A DNA stretch of 64,000 nt. It comes from JAJPIG01 sp035531675. Its GTDB lineage: Bacteria > Desulfobacterota > Binatia > Binatales > Binataceae. Under the pieces are notes generated by a model that was not told the origin of the DNA, ran no database searches, and saw nothing but the letters and a program-made list of their open reading frames with translations. Both the position numbers and the translations under genes were made by a program. The stretch spans positions 45,835 to 109,834 of the forward strand of contig DATKSL010000039.1 of assembly GCA_035531675.1 (NCBI GenBank), written 5' to 3'. Below, piece after piece: positions 26,553 through 36,528 of this stretch; position 1 is the first letter of the stretch; every line of letters begins with the position of its first letter.

Positions 26553-27296
26553 CTAACCCGCTGCCTGAATCTGGGCTTCGGCAGCCGCACCGCGAAACGG
26601 CATGCCCAGCGCCCGCAGCAGCGTGATCCCTTCGAAGTCGCTGCGCGCGGTGGTGATCACGGAGATCGTCATGCCCTTTACGGCTTCCACCTTGTCGAGG
26701 TTGATCTCGGGGAAAATCGTATGTTCGCGCAGCCCCAGCGAGTAATTGCCGCGACCGTCGAAGGCCTTCTCGCTGATACCGCGGAAGTCGCGCACGCGCG
26801 GCAGCGCGACACTCACCAGCCGATCGAAGAACTCGTACATCCGCTCGCGCCGCAGCGTGACCATCACGCCGATCGGCATCCCCTGGCGCAGCTTGAAGTT
26901 CGAAATCGCCTTACGCGCCCGCGTGATCACCGGCTTCTGGCCGACCACCTGCTTGAGCTCCTCGACCGCCGCGTCGAGCACCTTGACGTTCTCGCGCGCC
27001 TCGGCCAGCGACATATTGATCACCACCTTGTCGAGGCGCGGCACGCGCAGGCGGTTTTCGATCTTGAGCTCGCGCATCAGCGCCGGCACGATTTCCTTCT
27101 CGTAGCGCTCCTTGAGCCGCGGCGTGACCTTGGGCTCGGGCTCGCTCGGCTCGGCCGGCGCCGCCTCGGCCGCGGCCGCCGCCGCGCCCTTGGGCGGACG
27201 CTTGCTCCTGGTCCGCGCTTCGCCGCCTTCGGCCGACCGCTCTTCGCGGGCGCGCGATTTCTTTGCCTGGTCTTTCTTGTCCTGCTCGTCGGCCAT
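26553..27296 (-). CDS. rplE: Ribosomal protein uL5 with long N-terminal extension
   Basis: The uL5 core starts near residue 58 (PRLKERYEKEIVPALM) and includes PVITRARKAISNFKLRQGMPIG. The first 57 residues are extra: a Lys/Glu/Arg-rich stretch, then Ala/Pro/Glu repeats. The protein is 247 residues against about 180 elsewhere. The ATG overlaps the rplX stop (TAATG), which supports this start and indicates coupled translation. uL5 binds 5S rRNA. Confidence 0.95.
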   Translation of the reverse strand: MADEQDKKDQAKKSRAREERSAEGGEARTRSKRPPKGAAAAAAEAAPAEPSEPEPKVTPRLKERYEKEIVPALMRELKIENRLRVPRLDKVVINMSLAEARENVKVLDAAVEELKQVVGQKPVITRARKAISNFKLRQGMPIGVMVTLRRERMYEFFDRLVSVALPRVRDFRGISEKAFDGRGNYSLGLREHTIFPEINLDKVEAVKGMTISVITTARSDFEGITLLRALGMPFRGAAAEAQIQAAG

Positions 27297-27667
27297 TATT
27301 CGTTACCGATCTGCTCACCGCATCGGCGGCAGGCTCTAACGCGCGCGCCGTCGGCTGCGGGCTTGATTCCGACCCGCACCGGCGCGTTGCATCGCTCGCA
27401 GAAAAACATCACGTTCGAGATCGGCAGCGGCGCCTCTTTCTCGACGATACCGCCCGGGCTCTGTGGTCCGCGCGGCTTGGAATGACGCTTCATCACGTTG
27501 AGCCGCTCGACGATCACACGCCCCTCGAGCGCCAGCACCCGCATCACCTTGCCGGTCTTGCCGCGCTCGCGCCCGGTCACGACCATCACCATGTCGTCCT
27601 TCTTGATCCGCGACCTGACCGGCGCCGCCAGCTTCTTGATCCGTCGTTGTTTGGCCTGCTCCGGCAT
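27296..27667 (-). CDS. rplX: Ribosomal protein uL24
   Basis: The 123-residue protein starts at ATG 27667, which overlaps the rplN stop (TGATG). It has the KOW motif (KKDDMVMVVTGRERGKTGKVMRV), which starts 50S assembly, and a C-terminal zinc-finger-like pair of CxxC motifs (CERC ... CRRC). Any longer upstream reading runs through rplN in another frame and was discarded. Confidence 0.96.
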   Translation of the reverse strand: MPEQAKQRRIKKLAAPVRSRIKKDDMVMVVTGRERGKTGKVMRVLALEGRVIVERLNVMKRHSKPRGPQSPGGIVEKEAPLPISNVMFFCERCNAPVRVGIKPAADGARVRACRRCGEQIGNE

Positions 27668-28041
27668 CACAGCACCTCCGGAGCGAGCGAGATGATCTTG
27701 AGAAACCGCCGCGCCCGCAGCTCGCGCGCCACCGGGCCGAAAATGCGCGTGCCGATCGGCTCGTGCTGACTGTCGAGCAGCACCGCCGAGTTGTCGTCGA
27801 AGCGGATATAACTGCCGTCGGCGCGGCTGATCTCCTTGCTGGTGCGGACGATCACGGCGCGGCTCACCTCGCCCTTCTTGACCTTGGAATTGGGCGCCGC
27901 TTCCTTGACCGAAACCACGATCACGTCGCCGACCGTGGCGTAGCGCCGGCGCGAGCCGCCCAACACCTTGATACATTGCACCTTGCGGGCGCCGGAATTG
28001 TCGGCAACCTCAAGGATGGTCTGCGTTTGAACCACTGCCAA
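27667..28041 (-). CDS. rplN: Ribosomal protein uL14
   Basis: The 124-residue protein (MAVVQTQTILEVADNSGARKV) is a five-strand barrel that contacts the 30S subunit at bridge B8. The usual start is MIQ; here two extra residues precede. It ends FLKIISLAPEVL, as normal. Confidence 0.97.
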   Translation of the reverse strand: MAVVQTQTILEVADNSGARKVQCIKVLGGSRRRYATVGDVIVVSVKEAAPNSKVKKGEVSRAVIVRTSKEISRADGSYIRFDDNSAVLLDSQHEPIGTRIFGPVARELRARRFLKIISLAPEVL

Positions 28042-28051
28042 CCGCTCCTGT

Positions 28052-28306
28052 TCAACCGGCCGCGCGGCGCAGCACTTTGCTCACGCGCCAGCGCTTGTTT
28101 TTCGACAGCGGCCGGCTCTCGATAATCATCACGCGGTCGCCCTCATGGCATTCGCCGCGCTCGTCGTGGGCCATCAGCCGCCGCCGCTGGCGCATGCGCT
28201 TGCCGTACAGCGGATGCTGCACCAGGCGGTCGACCTGCACCACCACGGTCTTGGCCATCTTCGCGCCGACCACCAGCCCCTCGCGCCGTTTAGCTCGCTT
28301 GCGCAT
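28052..28306 (-). CDS. rpsQ: Ribosomal protein uS17
   Basis: The 84-residue OB-fold protein begins MRKRAKRREGLVVGAKMAKTVVV. ATG 28306 is chosen because GAAGGG lies just upstream. A start six codons earlier (28324) is possible. In both cases the gene overlaps the end of rpmC, here by 17 nt. Confidence 0.94.
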   Translation of the reverse strand: MRKRAKRREGLVVGAKMAKTVVVQVDRLVQHPLYGKRMRQRRRLMAHDERGECHEGDRVMIIESRPLSKNKRWRVSKVLRRAAG

Positions 28307-28526
28307 CTTTTCCCTTCGCTGCATCGCTCTGTGAGCGGCCGCCGCTCTTGCTCCCGAGCACGGTCAGAATCCGCGCCAGCTCGCGGCGCGCGCGCCGGTA
28401 ACCGGTCGGGTTATCGAGCTGATTGGTGCGCATCTTGAGCCGCAGGCGGAAAATCTCCTCGCGCGTCTCGCGCTCCTTGACCCTGAGATCCTCGGGGTTC
28501 ATCTGCCGGATGTCATCAAGCTCCAA
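28290..28526 (-). CDS. rpmC: Ribosomal protein uL29
   Basis: The 78-residue two-helix protein (MELDDIRQMNPEDLRVKERETREEIFRLRLKMRTNQ) lies at the exit tunnel, where it helps dock trigger factor and the signal-recognition particle. A polar C-terminal tail makes it slightly longer than usual (about 63-70 residues). Its ends overlap rplP by 11 nt and rpsQ by 17 nt. Confidence 0.96.
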   Translation of the reverse strand: MELDDIRQMNPEDLRVKERETREEIFRLRLKMRTNQLDNPTGYRRARRELARILTVLGSKSGGRSQSDAAKGKDAQAS

Positions 28527-28941
28527 GGCCGACTCCTTCGCGCTCGACTACTATCGTCTTGATCGGCAGCTTATGGGCCGCCAGCCGCATCGCCTCATGG
28601 GCGGTGGCGCGGTCGACCCCTTCCATCTCGAACAGAATCCGTCCCGGCTTGACCACCGCCACCCAGCCCTCGGGCGAACCCTTGCCCTTGCCCATCCGGG
28701 TCTCGGCCGGCTTCTTGGTAAACGGTTTGTCGGGGAACACCCGGATCCAGACCCGTCCGCCGCGCTTGATATGGCGGGTTAGCGCGATACGGGCCGCCTC
28801 GAGCGCGCGGGTATCGACCCGGGCGGTCTCCAGGCTCTTGAGCCCGAAGTCGCCGAAGGCCATCTCGACGCCGCGCGGCGCGGCGCCGCGCACGCGCCCC
28901 TTCATCATCTTGCGCCATTTGACTTTTTTTGGTGACAGCAT
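28516..28941 (-). CDS. rplP: Ribosomal protein uL16
   Basis: The 141-residue protein (MLSPKKVKWRKMMKGRVRGAA) lies near the A-site tRNA and the peptidyl-transferase centre. The conserved RMGKGKGSPEGWVAVVKPGRILFE segment contains the Arg next to the site hydroxylated in other bacteria. Confidence 0.97.
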   Translation of the reverse strand: MLSPKKVKWRKMMKGRVRGAAPRGVEMAFGDFGLKSLETARVDTRALEAARIALTRHIKRGGRVWIRVFPDKPFTKKPAETRMGKGKGSPEGWVAVVKPGRILFEMEGVDRATAHEAMRLAAHKLPIKTIVVEREGVGLGA

Positions 28942-28966
28942 CCCGCTCTATCCTGAACCCGGCGTG

Positions 28967-29647
28967 CTAGCCCTGCTGGGCCGCCGCTCCCGCGCGTTTG
29001 CGCGCCTCTTCCTGGCGGGTCAAAATTTCGCCGCGGAAGATCCAGACCTTGACGCCGATCACGCCGTAGGTGGTGCGCGCCTCGGCGAAGCCATAGGCGA
29101 CGTCGGCGCGCAGCGTCTGCAGCGGCACGCGCCCCTCGCGATACCATTCGCTGCGTGCGATCTCGGCTCCGCCCAGGCGTCCGGCGACGTGGACCTTGAC
29201 GCCCTGCGCGCCCATCCGCATCGCCCGCAGCACTGCTTCCTTCATCGCGCGCCGGAAGGCGACGCGGCGCTCGAGCTGCAGCGCGATATTCTCGGCCACC
29301 AGCTGCGGGTCGAGGTCGGGGCGGCGCACCTCGTGAATATTGATAAACGCCTCGCGCGCCTTCATCACGCTCTGGATGTCGCGCTTGAGCTTGTCGATTT
29401 CGGCGCCCTTCTTGCCGATCACGATCCCGGGCCGGGCGGTGTGAATATTGATCTTGGCCTTGTTGGCCATCCGCTCGATTTCAATCCGCGAGATGCCGGC
29501 GTGGTAGAGCCGGCGCTTGATGAACTCGCGGATCCTGAGATCCTCGTGCAGCAGCTCGACGTAATTGTGCCGGTTGCCGAACCATTTCGAGTCCCAGCCC
29601 TCAATGATGCCGAGTCGGAGCCCGCGCGGATGTGACTTCTGTCCCAT
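28967..29647 (-). CDS. rpsC: Ribosomal protein uS3
   Basis: The 226-residue protein begins MGQKSHPRGLRLGIIEGWDSKWF. It contains a type-II KH domain (IHTARPGIVIGKKGAEIDKL) and the C-terminal domain with GRLGGAEIARSEWYREGRVPL. It helps form the mRNA entry site and the ribosomal helicase. Confidence 0.98.
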   Translation of the reverse strand: MGQKSHPRGLRLGIIEGWDSKWFGNRHNYVELLHEDLRIREFIKRRLYHAGISRIEIERMANKAKINIHTARPGIVIGKKGAEIDKLKRDIQSVMKAREAFINIHEVRRPDLDPQLVAENIALQLERRVAFRRAMKEAVLRAMRMGAQGVKVHVAGRLGGAEIARSEWYREGRVPLQTLRADVAYGFAEARTTYGVIGVKVWIFRGEILTRQEEARKRAGAAAQQG

Positions 29648-29658
29648 ACTGAAATCCT

Positions 29659-30000
29659 TTAGGACCCGAGTTCGTCGACGATCACGGTTACGTGGCTGGT
29701 GCGCTTTAAGATCGGTGTGGCGTGCATATGGGCACGCTGCAGCGAGCGCTTCCAGGTCGGACCGGTATCGGCGGTGGCGAGTTTCACGTACAGCCGGTCT
29801 TCGTCGATACTCTGTTGATCGCGCGCATTGGCGACCGCTGCAAGCAGCGTCTTGGACAGGATGCGGGCCGCCTTCTTGGGCGTGAAGTCGAGGATCGACA
29901 GCGCCTGATCGACCCGCTTGCCGGCCACCAGCTCACACACCAACCGCAGTTTCTGCGGCGAAATTCTGACAAACCGGGTACGCGCCTTGGCTTCCATCAA
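29659..30000 (-). CDS. rplV: Ribosomal protein uL22
   Basis: The 113-residue protein (MMEAKARTRFVRISPQKLRLVCELVAGK) has the long beta-hairpin that lines the exit tunnel and the ARGRATPILKRTSH-type end (here AHMHATPILKRTSHVTVIV). It lies between rpsS and rpsC. Confidence 0.97.
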   Translation of the reverse strand: MMEAKARTRFVRISPQKLRLVCELVAGKRVDQALSILDFTPKKAARILSKTLLAAVANARDQQSIDEDRLYVKLATADTGPTWKRSLQRAHMHATPILKRTSHVTVIVDELGS

Positions 30001-30012
30001 CAGCTCTCCGTC

Positions 30013-30315
30013 CTAGGCGCCCGCCGACTTGGGTGCGCCGGAGCGGACCTCGCCTTTGCGATCGCCGGCATGGCCATGGTAGGTGCGGGTCGGCGAAAAT
30101 TCGCCGAGCTTGTGCCCGACCATATTCTCGGTGCAGTAGACCGGGATGAACTTGTGGCCGTTATGCACCGCGAAGGTCAGCCCGATCATGTCGGGCGTGA
30201 TCATCGAGCGCCGCGACCAGGTCCGGATAATCCGCTTCTCGCCCGAGGCGGTGGCGGTCTCGACCTTCTTCTGCAGGTGGCCGTCGACGAACGGACCTTT
30301 TTTTTGCGATCTCAT
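30013..30315 (-). CDS. rpsS: Ribosomal protein uS19
   Basis: The 100-residue protein starts at ATG 30315 (MRSQKKGPFVDGHLQKKV). A longer in-frame reading into rplB territory is an artefact. It has the conserved IYTWSRRSMITPDMIG-like segment (IIRTWSRRSMITPDMIG) and HKLGEFSPTRTYHGH. An eight-A run lies within codons 4-6. Confidence 0.96.
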   Translation of the reverse strand: MRSQKKGPFVDGHLQKKVETATASGEKRIIRTWSRRSMITPDMIGLTFAVHNGHKFIPVYCTENMVGHKLGEFSPTRTYHGHAGDRKGEVRSGAPKSAGA

Positions 30316-30341
30316 GCGATTCTTCGCGCCTCGCAGCCTTC

Positions 30342-31172
30342 CTAACGCTTGCCGCGCGGCCGACGGCTCACGATATAGCGATCCGACGGCTTCTTGCCGC
30401 GGGTCTTGTGTCCCTTGGTCGGCATCCCCCACGGCGATTGCGGATGGTTACCCTTGGAGCGTCCCTCACCGCCGCCGTGCGGATGGTCGACCGGGTTCAT
30501 CGCCACCCCGCGCACGTGCGAGCGCTTGCCCAGATGGCGGCTGCGGCCAGCCTTACCGATCGAAATATTCTCGTGCTCGGCGTTGCCGACCTGGCCGATA
30601 GTGGCGCGGCATTCCGCCAGCACCATCCGCTGCTCGCCCGAGGGCAGCTTCAAGAGCGCGAACTTGCCCTCCTTGGCCATCAACTGCGCCTGCGCGCCGG
30701 CGCCACGTGCGAGCTGGGCGCCGCCGCCGGGCTTCAACTCGATGGCGTGGACGACGGTGCCGACCGGGATGGTCTTGAGCTGCAGCGCGTTGCCGGGCTT
30801 GATATCGGCGGCTGCGCCCGATTCGACCTTGTCGCCCACCTTGAGGCCGACCGGCGCGAGAATATAGCTCTTGCGGCCGTCGGCGTAGTTGAGCAGCACG
30901 ATATTGGCCGAGCGATTGGGATCGTACTCGAGCGACACGACGCTGGCCGGCACGCCGTCGTGATCGCGCCGAAAATCGATCACCCGCAGCATCCGCTTGT
31001 GGCCGCCGCCGCGATGGCGCACCGTCATGCGTCCGCGGTTGTTGCGTCCGCCCGAGCGTTTGACCGGCTTCAACAGCGCCTTTTCGGGCAGCTTGGGCGT
31101 AAGATCGGAGAAGTCCGCGACCTGCTGGAAACGCTGGCCGGGAGTGCGCGGATTTAGCTGGATTACTGCCAT
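30342..31172 (-). CDS. rplB: Ribosomal protein uL2
   Basis: The 276-residue protein is required for subunit joining and peptidyl transfer. It has the RNA-binding core and the conserved loop MNPVDHPHGGGEGR with the His that lies nearest the peptidyl-transferase centre. Length is normal and the position between rplW and rpsS is standard. Confidence 0.98.
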   Translation of the reverse strand: MAVIQLNPRTPGQRFQQVADFSDLTPKLPEKALLKPVKRSGGRNNRGRMTVRHRGGGHKRMLRVIDFRRDHDGVPASVVSLEYDPNRSANIVLLNYADGRKSYILAPVGLKVGDKVESGAAADIKPGNALQLKTIPVGTVVHAIELKPGGGAQLARGAGAQAQLMAKEGKFALLKLPSGEQRMVLAECRATIGQVGNAEHENISIGKAGRSRHLGKRSHVRGVAMNPVDHPHGGGEGRSKGNHPQSPWGMPTKGHKTRGKKPSDRYIVSRRPRGKR

Positions 31173-31197
31173 CGCAAATTCAGTCCGTCAAAAATTT

Positions 31198-31485
31198 TCA
31201 GGCGCCCTCGAAAAATTCGATGCGGTCGCCTTCCTTGAGGGTCACGTACGCCTTCTTCCAGTTGGTCTGGCGGCCGACGGTGCGTCCGCGGCGGCGCTGC
31301 TTGCCCATGAAATTCGAGGTCCGCACCTTGATCACGGTGACCTTGAACAGCTCCTCGACGGTCTCGCGAATCGTATCCTTGGTGGCCTCGGGCCGCACCC
31401 GAAACGCCACCTGGTTGGATTCCTCCGCGATGAGGGTGCCCTTCTCGGTCACCAGCGGCGCGAGGATCAGGCTTTCGTCGATCAT
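31198..31485 (-). CDS. rplW: Ribosomal protein uL23
   Basis: The 95-residue protein (MIDESLILAPLVTEKGTLIAEESNQ) sits at the exit tunnel, where it is the main docking site of trigger factor and SRP. The start at 31485 overlaps the rplD stop in an ATGA. It has the typical KVRTSNFMGKQRRRGRTVGR loop. Confidence 0.97.
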   Translation of the reverse strand: MIDESLILAPLVTEKGTLIAEESNQVAFRVRPEATKDTIRETVEELFKVTVIKVRTSNFMGKQRRRGRTVGRQTNWKKAYVTLKEGDRIEFFEGA

Positions 31486-32141
31486 CGCCGGCGCTCCCCG
31501 AGCCGCGCCTCGATCGCGCGCGCCGACTTTTCGGTCATCAGCAGCTCGTCGTAGTTCAGGATATCGAAGACGTTGAGCCCGCCCAGCGCCAGCACCTTGT
31601 AGGCCGCCAGATTGCGCGCGGCGCGAAGAAAGCCCTCTTCGCCCTCGCCCAGCACGATCAGGGCGTGCTTGAGCCCCAGCCCCTCGAGCAGCGCCTTGGC
31701 CAGCCGGGTTTTGGGCTCCGCGAGCTCCAGCGAATTCACCACCGTCAGCTTGCCATCGCGAGCCCGATCCGAAAGCGCCATGCACAACGCCTTGCGCCAG
31801 GCCTTCTTCGGCATCGAGTAGGAGTAGTCGCGCGGCTGCGGGCCGAAGGTGGTGCCGCCATGGCGCCACAGCGGCGAGCGCGTCGAGCCGGCGCGCGCGC
31901 GGCCGGTACCCTTCTGCCGCCACGGCTTGCGTCCGCCGCCCGAAATAAAGCCGCGGGTCTTGGTCGCCGCGGTGCCCGAGCGCCGGTTCGCGAGCTGCAT
32001 CCGGACCGCCTCGTGAAACAGTCCCGGATTCCCTTCGCAGGCGAAGACCCGCGCCGAAATCTCCAGCTCGCCGACCTGCTGATGCTGGGGCGAATAGAGC
32101 GGCAACTTGACCGACGCGCTATGGTTCTGGCCTTCAGCCAT
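31482..32141 (-). CDS. rplD: Ribosomal protein uL4
   Basis: The 219-residue protein has the tunnel-reaching loop TKTRGFISGGGRKPWRQKGTGRARAGSTRSPLWRHGG. In Escherichia coli uL4 also represses the S10 operon. It overlaps rplC by 8 nt upstream and rplW by 4 nt downstream. Confidence 0.97.
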   Translation of the reverse strand: MAEGQNHSASVKLPLYSPQHQQVGELEISARVFACEGNPGLFHEAVRMQLANRRSGTAATKTRGFISGGGRKPWRQKGTGRARAGSTRSPLWRHGGTTFGPQPRDYSYSMPKKAWRKALCMALSDRARDGKLTVVNSLELAEPKTRLAKALLEGLGLKHALIVLGEGEEGFLRAARNLAAYKVLALGGLNVFDILNYDELLMTEKSARAIEARLGERRR

Positions 32142-32799
32142 TGCTCTGTTCCGCCGTCCGCCGCCGCAGCTTGGTCGCGTGCCGGACCGTAACGATGCCG
32201 CCGTCGGCGCCCGGCACCGTGCCGCCGAGCACGATCGCGTTGTCCTCGGTCAGAATATCGATCACCGGCAGGTTAACGATGGTAACTCCCTGGTTGCCCA
32301 TCTGCCCGGCCATCCGCAAGCCCTTGCGCACGCGGCCCGGGTACGAACGATTACCGATCGCACCGCCGTGGCGAAAATATTCGTGGGTGCCGTGCGAGCC
32401 CGGGAAGCCGGAGAAATGGTGGCGTTTGATGACGCCCGCGTAGCCGCGCCCCTTGGAGACGCCCGAGACGTCGACCAGGTCGCCCGGCTTGAACACTTCG
32501 CCGGCGGCGATCGCCTGGCCGAGCTTGAGCTCGCCTTCACCGCGGCGCTGGAACTCGCGCGTGGCGACGCCCGGCGCGACCTCGCCCTTGGCGAAATGGC
32601 CGCGTTCGGCGGCGCTCGAACGCGAGGGCTTTTTGCGCCCGTAGGTCACCTGCACCGCCTCGTAGCCATCGCTGGCCGCGCTCTTGAGTTGCGTGACCAT
32701 GCACGGGCCGAGCTGGACAACAGTCACCGCGCGCACCCGTCCGGCGTTGTCGCCGACCTGCGTCATACCAAGTTTTTTACCAATCAATCCGGTCAGCAC
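32134..32799 (-). CDS. rplC: Ribosomal protein uL3
   Basis: The 221-residue protein begins MLTGLIGKKLGMTQVGDNAGRV. It contains the loop near the peptidyl-transferase centre (FPGSHGTHEYFRHGGAIGNRSYPGRV) with the conserved GQMG region downstream. It is the second gene of the S10 cluster. Confidence 0.98.
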   Translation of the reverse strand: MLTGLIGKKLGMTQVGDNAGRVRAVTVVQLGPCMVTQLKSAASDGYEAVQVTYGRKKPSRSSAAERGHFAKGEVAPGVATREFQRRGEGELKLGQAIAAGEVFKPGDLVDVSGVSKGRGYAGVIKRHHFSGFPGSHGTHEYFRHGGAIGNRSYPGRVRKGLRMAGQMGNQGVTIVNLPVIDILTEDNAIVLGGTVPGADGGIVTVRHATKLRRRTAEQSNG

Positions 32800-32806
32800 A
32801 GCCGTC

Positions 32807-33127
32807 TCATCCGAGCTTTATTTCGACGTCGACGCCCGCCGCGAGGTCGAGCTTGCCGAGCGCGTCGATGGTCTGCTGGGTCGGTTCGAGCACGTCGAGC
32901 AGCCGCTTATGCGTGCGGATCTCGAAATGCTCGCGCGATTTCTTGTCGACATGCGGCGAGCGATTCACGGTGAAACGCTCGATCCGGGTCGGCAGCGGAA
33001 TCGGCCCGGCCACCCGTCCGCCGGTGCGGCGGATAGTATCGACGATCTCGCGCACCGACTGGTCAAGCAGTCGATAGTCGTACGCCTTAAGACGTATGCG
33101 TATCTTCTCGTTCATCCGGTCAGCCAC
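32807..33127 (-). CDS. rpsJ: Ribosomal protein uS10 (NusE)
   Basis: The 106-residue protein (MNEKIRIRLKAYDYRLLDQSVREIV after four extra residues) is part of the 30S head and of the NusB-NusE antitermination complex. The chosen start is GTG 33127, preceded by AGGAGAG at suitable distance. The downstream ATG at 33115 has no ribosome site. Confidence 0.96.
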   Translation of the reverse strand: MADRMNEKIRIRLKAYDYRLLDQSVREIVDTIRRTGGRVAGPIPLPTRIERFTVNRSPHVDKKSREHFEIRTHKRLLDVLEPTQQTIDALGKLDLAAGVDVEIKLG

Positions 33128-33170
33128 GTCTTTCGGCTCTCCTGCGTCGCGTCCTTTACCAATTCGCCCT

Positions 33171-34370
<1,200 letters not shown>

Positions 34371-34410
34371 GGTTTGCCTCCGCTTGGACCTCCCAGTCCC
34401 GGTTCACCCG

Positions 34411-36504
34411 CTAAGCGCGCTTGCGCGGCTTGTCGCCTTCGCCGTTGCGCGCGATCAGCTCTTCATGCACCGACTGCGGCACCGGCTCGTAGGCGCCGAA
34501 CTGCATCGTATAAGTTGCGCGACCCTGGGTTATCGAGCGCAGCTTGGTCGCATAGCCGAACATCGTCGCCAGCGGCACCCGCGCCTCGATTACCTGGGCG
34601 CCGGCGCGATTCTCCATGCTCAGAATCTTACCGCGCCGCGCGCTGAGATCGCCGATCACGTCGCCCATGAATTCCTGCGGCGTGACCACCTCGACCTCCA
34701 TCACCGGTTCGAGCAGCACCGGCTCGGCTTTCTCGGCGGCCTTCTTGAAGGCCATCGAACCGGCGATCTTGAAAGCCATATCCGAGGAGTCGACCTCGTG
34801 ATACTGGCCGTCGAGCAGCCGCGCCCGCACGTCGACCATCGGGTAGCCGGCCAGCACGCCGCTCTCCATCGCTTCCTTGACGCCGTCCTCGACCGAGGGG
34901 ATGAAGTTGCGCGGAATCGAGCCGCCCTTGGTCCCGTCGACGAACTCGAAGCCGGCGCCCTTTTCGAGCGGTTCGATGCTAAGCTCGACCACGCCGAACT
35001 GGCCATGGCCGCCGCTCTGGCGCACGAAACGTCCTTCGGCCTCGGCCGCGCTCCGGATGGTCTCGCGATAGGCGACCTGCGGCTTGCCGACGTTGGCGTC
35101 GACCTTGAACTCGCGCAGCATGCGGTCGACGATGATCTCCAGGTGCAACTCGCCCATCCCGGCGATCAGGGTCTGCGCGGTTTCGCGGTTGACGCTCACC
35201 CGGAACGAGGGGTCTTCCTTGGCGAGCTTCTGCAGCGCCTCGCCGAGCCGCTCCTGGTCGGCCTTGGTCTTGGGCTCGATCGCAATCTGGATGACCGGCT
35301 CGGGGAACTCGATCGATTCGAGCACGATCGGATGGGCCGCGTCGCACAGCGTGTCGCCGGTGGTGGTGTCGCGCAAGCCGACCGCGCAGATATCGCCGGC
35401 GAGGACTTCCGAGATCTCCTCGCGCTTGTTGGCGTGCAGCTTGACCAGCCGCCCGATCCGCTCGCGCTTGCCCTTGGTCGAGTTCAGCACCGAGCTGCCC
35501 TGTTCGAGCCGCCCCGAATAAACCCGCATGAAGGTCAGCGTGCCGATATACGGGTCGGTCATGATCTTGAAGGCCAGCGCCGAGAACGGCGCGTCGTCGC
35601 GCGGCCAGCGCTCTTCGACCTTATCATCGACCTTGCCGATCACCGGCGGCACGTCGAGCGGCGAGGGCAGGTAGTCGATGACCGCGTCGAGCATCGGCTG
35701 CACGCCCTTGTTGCGGAACGCCGAACCCATCAGCACCGGCACCAGCTTGAGCTGCAGCGTGGCGGCGCGAATCGCGGCGCGAATCGCCGCCGGCTCGGGC
35801 TCCTTGCCCTCGAGGTAGAGCTCCATGATGCTTTCGTCGTGGTCGGCGATCGCCTCGATCAACTTCTGCCGCTGGGCGGCGACCTGCTCCTGCATCGCGG
35901 CCGGAACCGGCTCCAGGCGGAAGTTGGCGCCCAGCGCGTCGCTATCCCAGATGATCGCCTGCTGCTCGATCAGATCGACCACGCCGCTAAACTTTTCCTC
36001 GGCGCCGATCGGAATCTGCAGCAGCAGCGGCACCGCCTTGAGCTTGTCGCGAATCTCACCCACCGCGCGCTCGAAGTCCGCGCCCACGCGGTCCATCTTG
36101 TTGATGAACGCGATACGCGGGACGTGGTACTTGTCGGCCTGGCGCCAGACCGTCTCGGACTGCGGCTCGACGCCGCCCACCGCGCAGAACAGCGCCACCG
36201 CGCCGTCGAGGATGCGCAGGCTGCGTTCGACTTCGATGGTGAAGTCGACGTGCCCGGGCGTATCGATCAGGTTGATGCGATTGTCGCGCCAGAAGCAGGT
36301 GGTGGCGGCCGAAGTAATCGTGATGCCGCGCTCCTGCTCCTGCACCATCCAGTCCATGGTCGCGGTGCCTTCGTGCACCTCGCCGATCTTGTAGTTGATA
36401 CCGGTGTAATAGAGGACGCGCTCGGTAGTCGTCGTCTTACCGGCATCGATGTGCGCCATGATGCCGATATTGCGTACCTGTTCGATTGGAGTCTGACGTG
36501 CCAC
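34411..36504 (-). CDS. fusA: Elongation factor G
   Basis: The 697-residue translocase has the GTP-binding motifs AHIDAGKTTTTE, DTPGHVDF and NKMDRVGADF, then domains II-V, including the GMGELHLEI strand and FGYATKLRSITQGRATYTMQF near the end. Length is standard. It stands between rpsG and tuf, 40 nt before tuf, in the str operon order. Confidence 0.98.
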   Translation of the reverse strand: MARQTPIEQVRNIGIMAHIDAGKTTTTERVLYYTGINYKIGEVHEGTATMDWMVQEQERGITITSAATTCFWRDNRINLIDTPGHVDFTIEVERSLRILDGAVALFCAVGGVEPQSETVWRQADKYHVPRIAFINKMDRVGADFERAVGEIRDKLKAVPLLLQIPIGAEEKFSGVVDLIEQQAIIWDSDALGANFRLEPVPAAMQEQVAAQRQKLIEAIADHDESIMELYLEGKEPEPAAIRAAIRAATLQLKLVPVLMGSAFRNKGVQPMLDAVIDYLPSPLDVPPVIGKVDDKVEERWPRDDAPFSALAFKIMTDPYIGTLTFMRVYSGRLEQGSSVLNSTKGKRERIGRLVKLHANKREEISEVLAGDICAVGLRDTTTGDTLCDAAHPIVLESIEFPEPVIQIAIEPKTKADQERLGEALQKLAKEDPSFRVSVNRETAQTLIAGMGELHLEIIVDRMLREFKVDANVGKPQVAYRETIRSAAEAEGRFVRQSGGHGQFGVVELSIEPLEKGAGFEFVDGTKGGSIPRNFIPSVEDGVKEAMESGVLAGYPMVDVRARLLDGQYHEVDSSDMAFKIAGSMAFKKAAEKAEPVLLEPVMEVEVVTPQEFMGDVIGDLSARRGKILSMENRAGAQVIEARVPLATMFGYATKLRSITQGRATYTMQFGAYEPVPQSVHEELIARNGEGDKPRKRA

Positions 36505-36528
36505 TGAAAAACCTGAACAACTTGCAGC

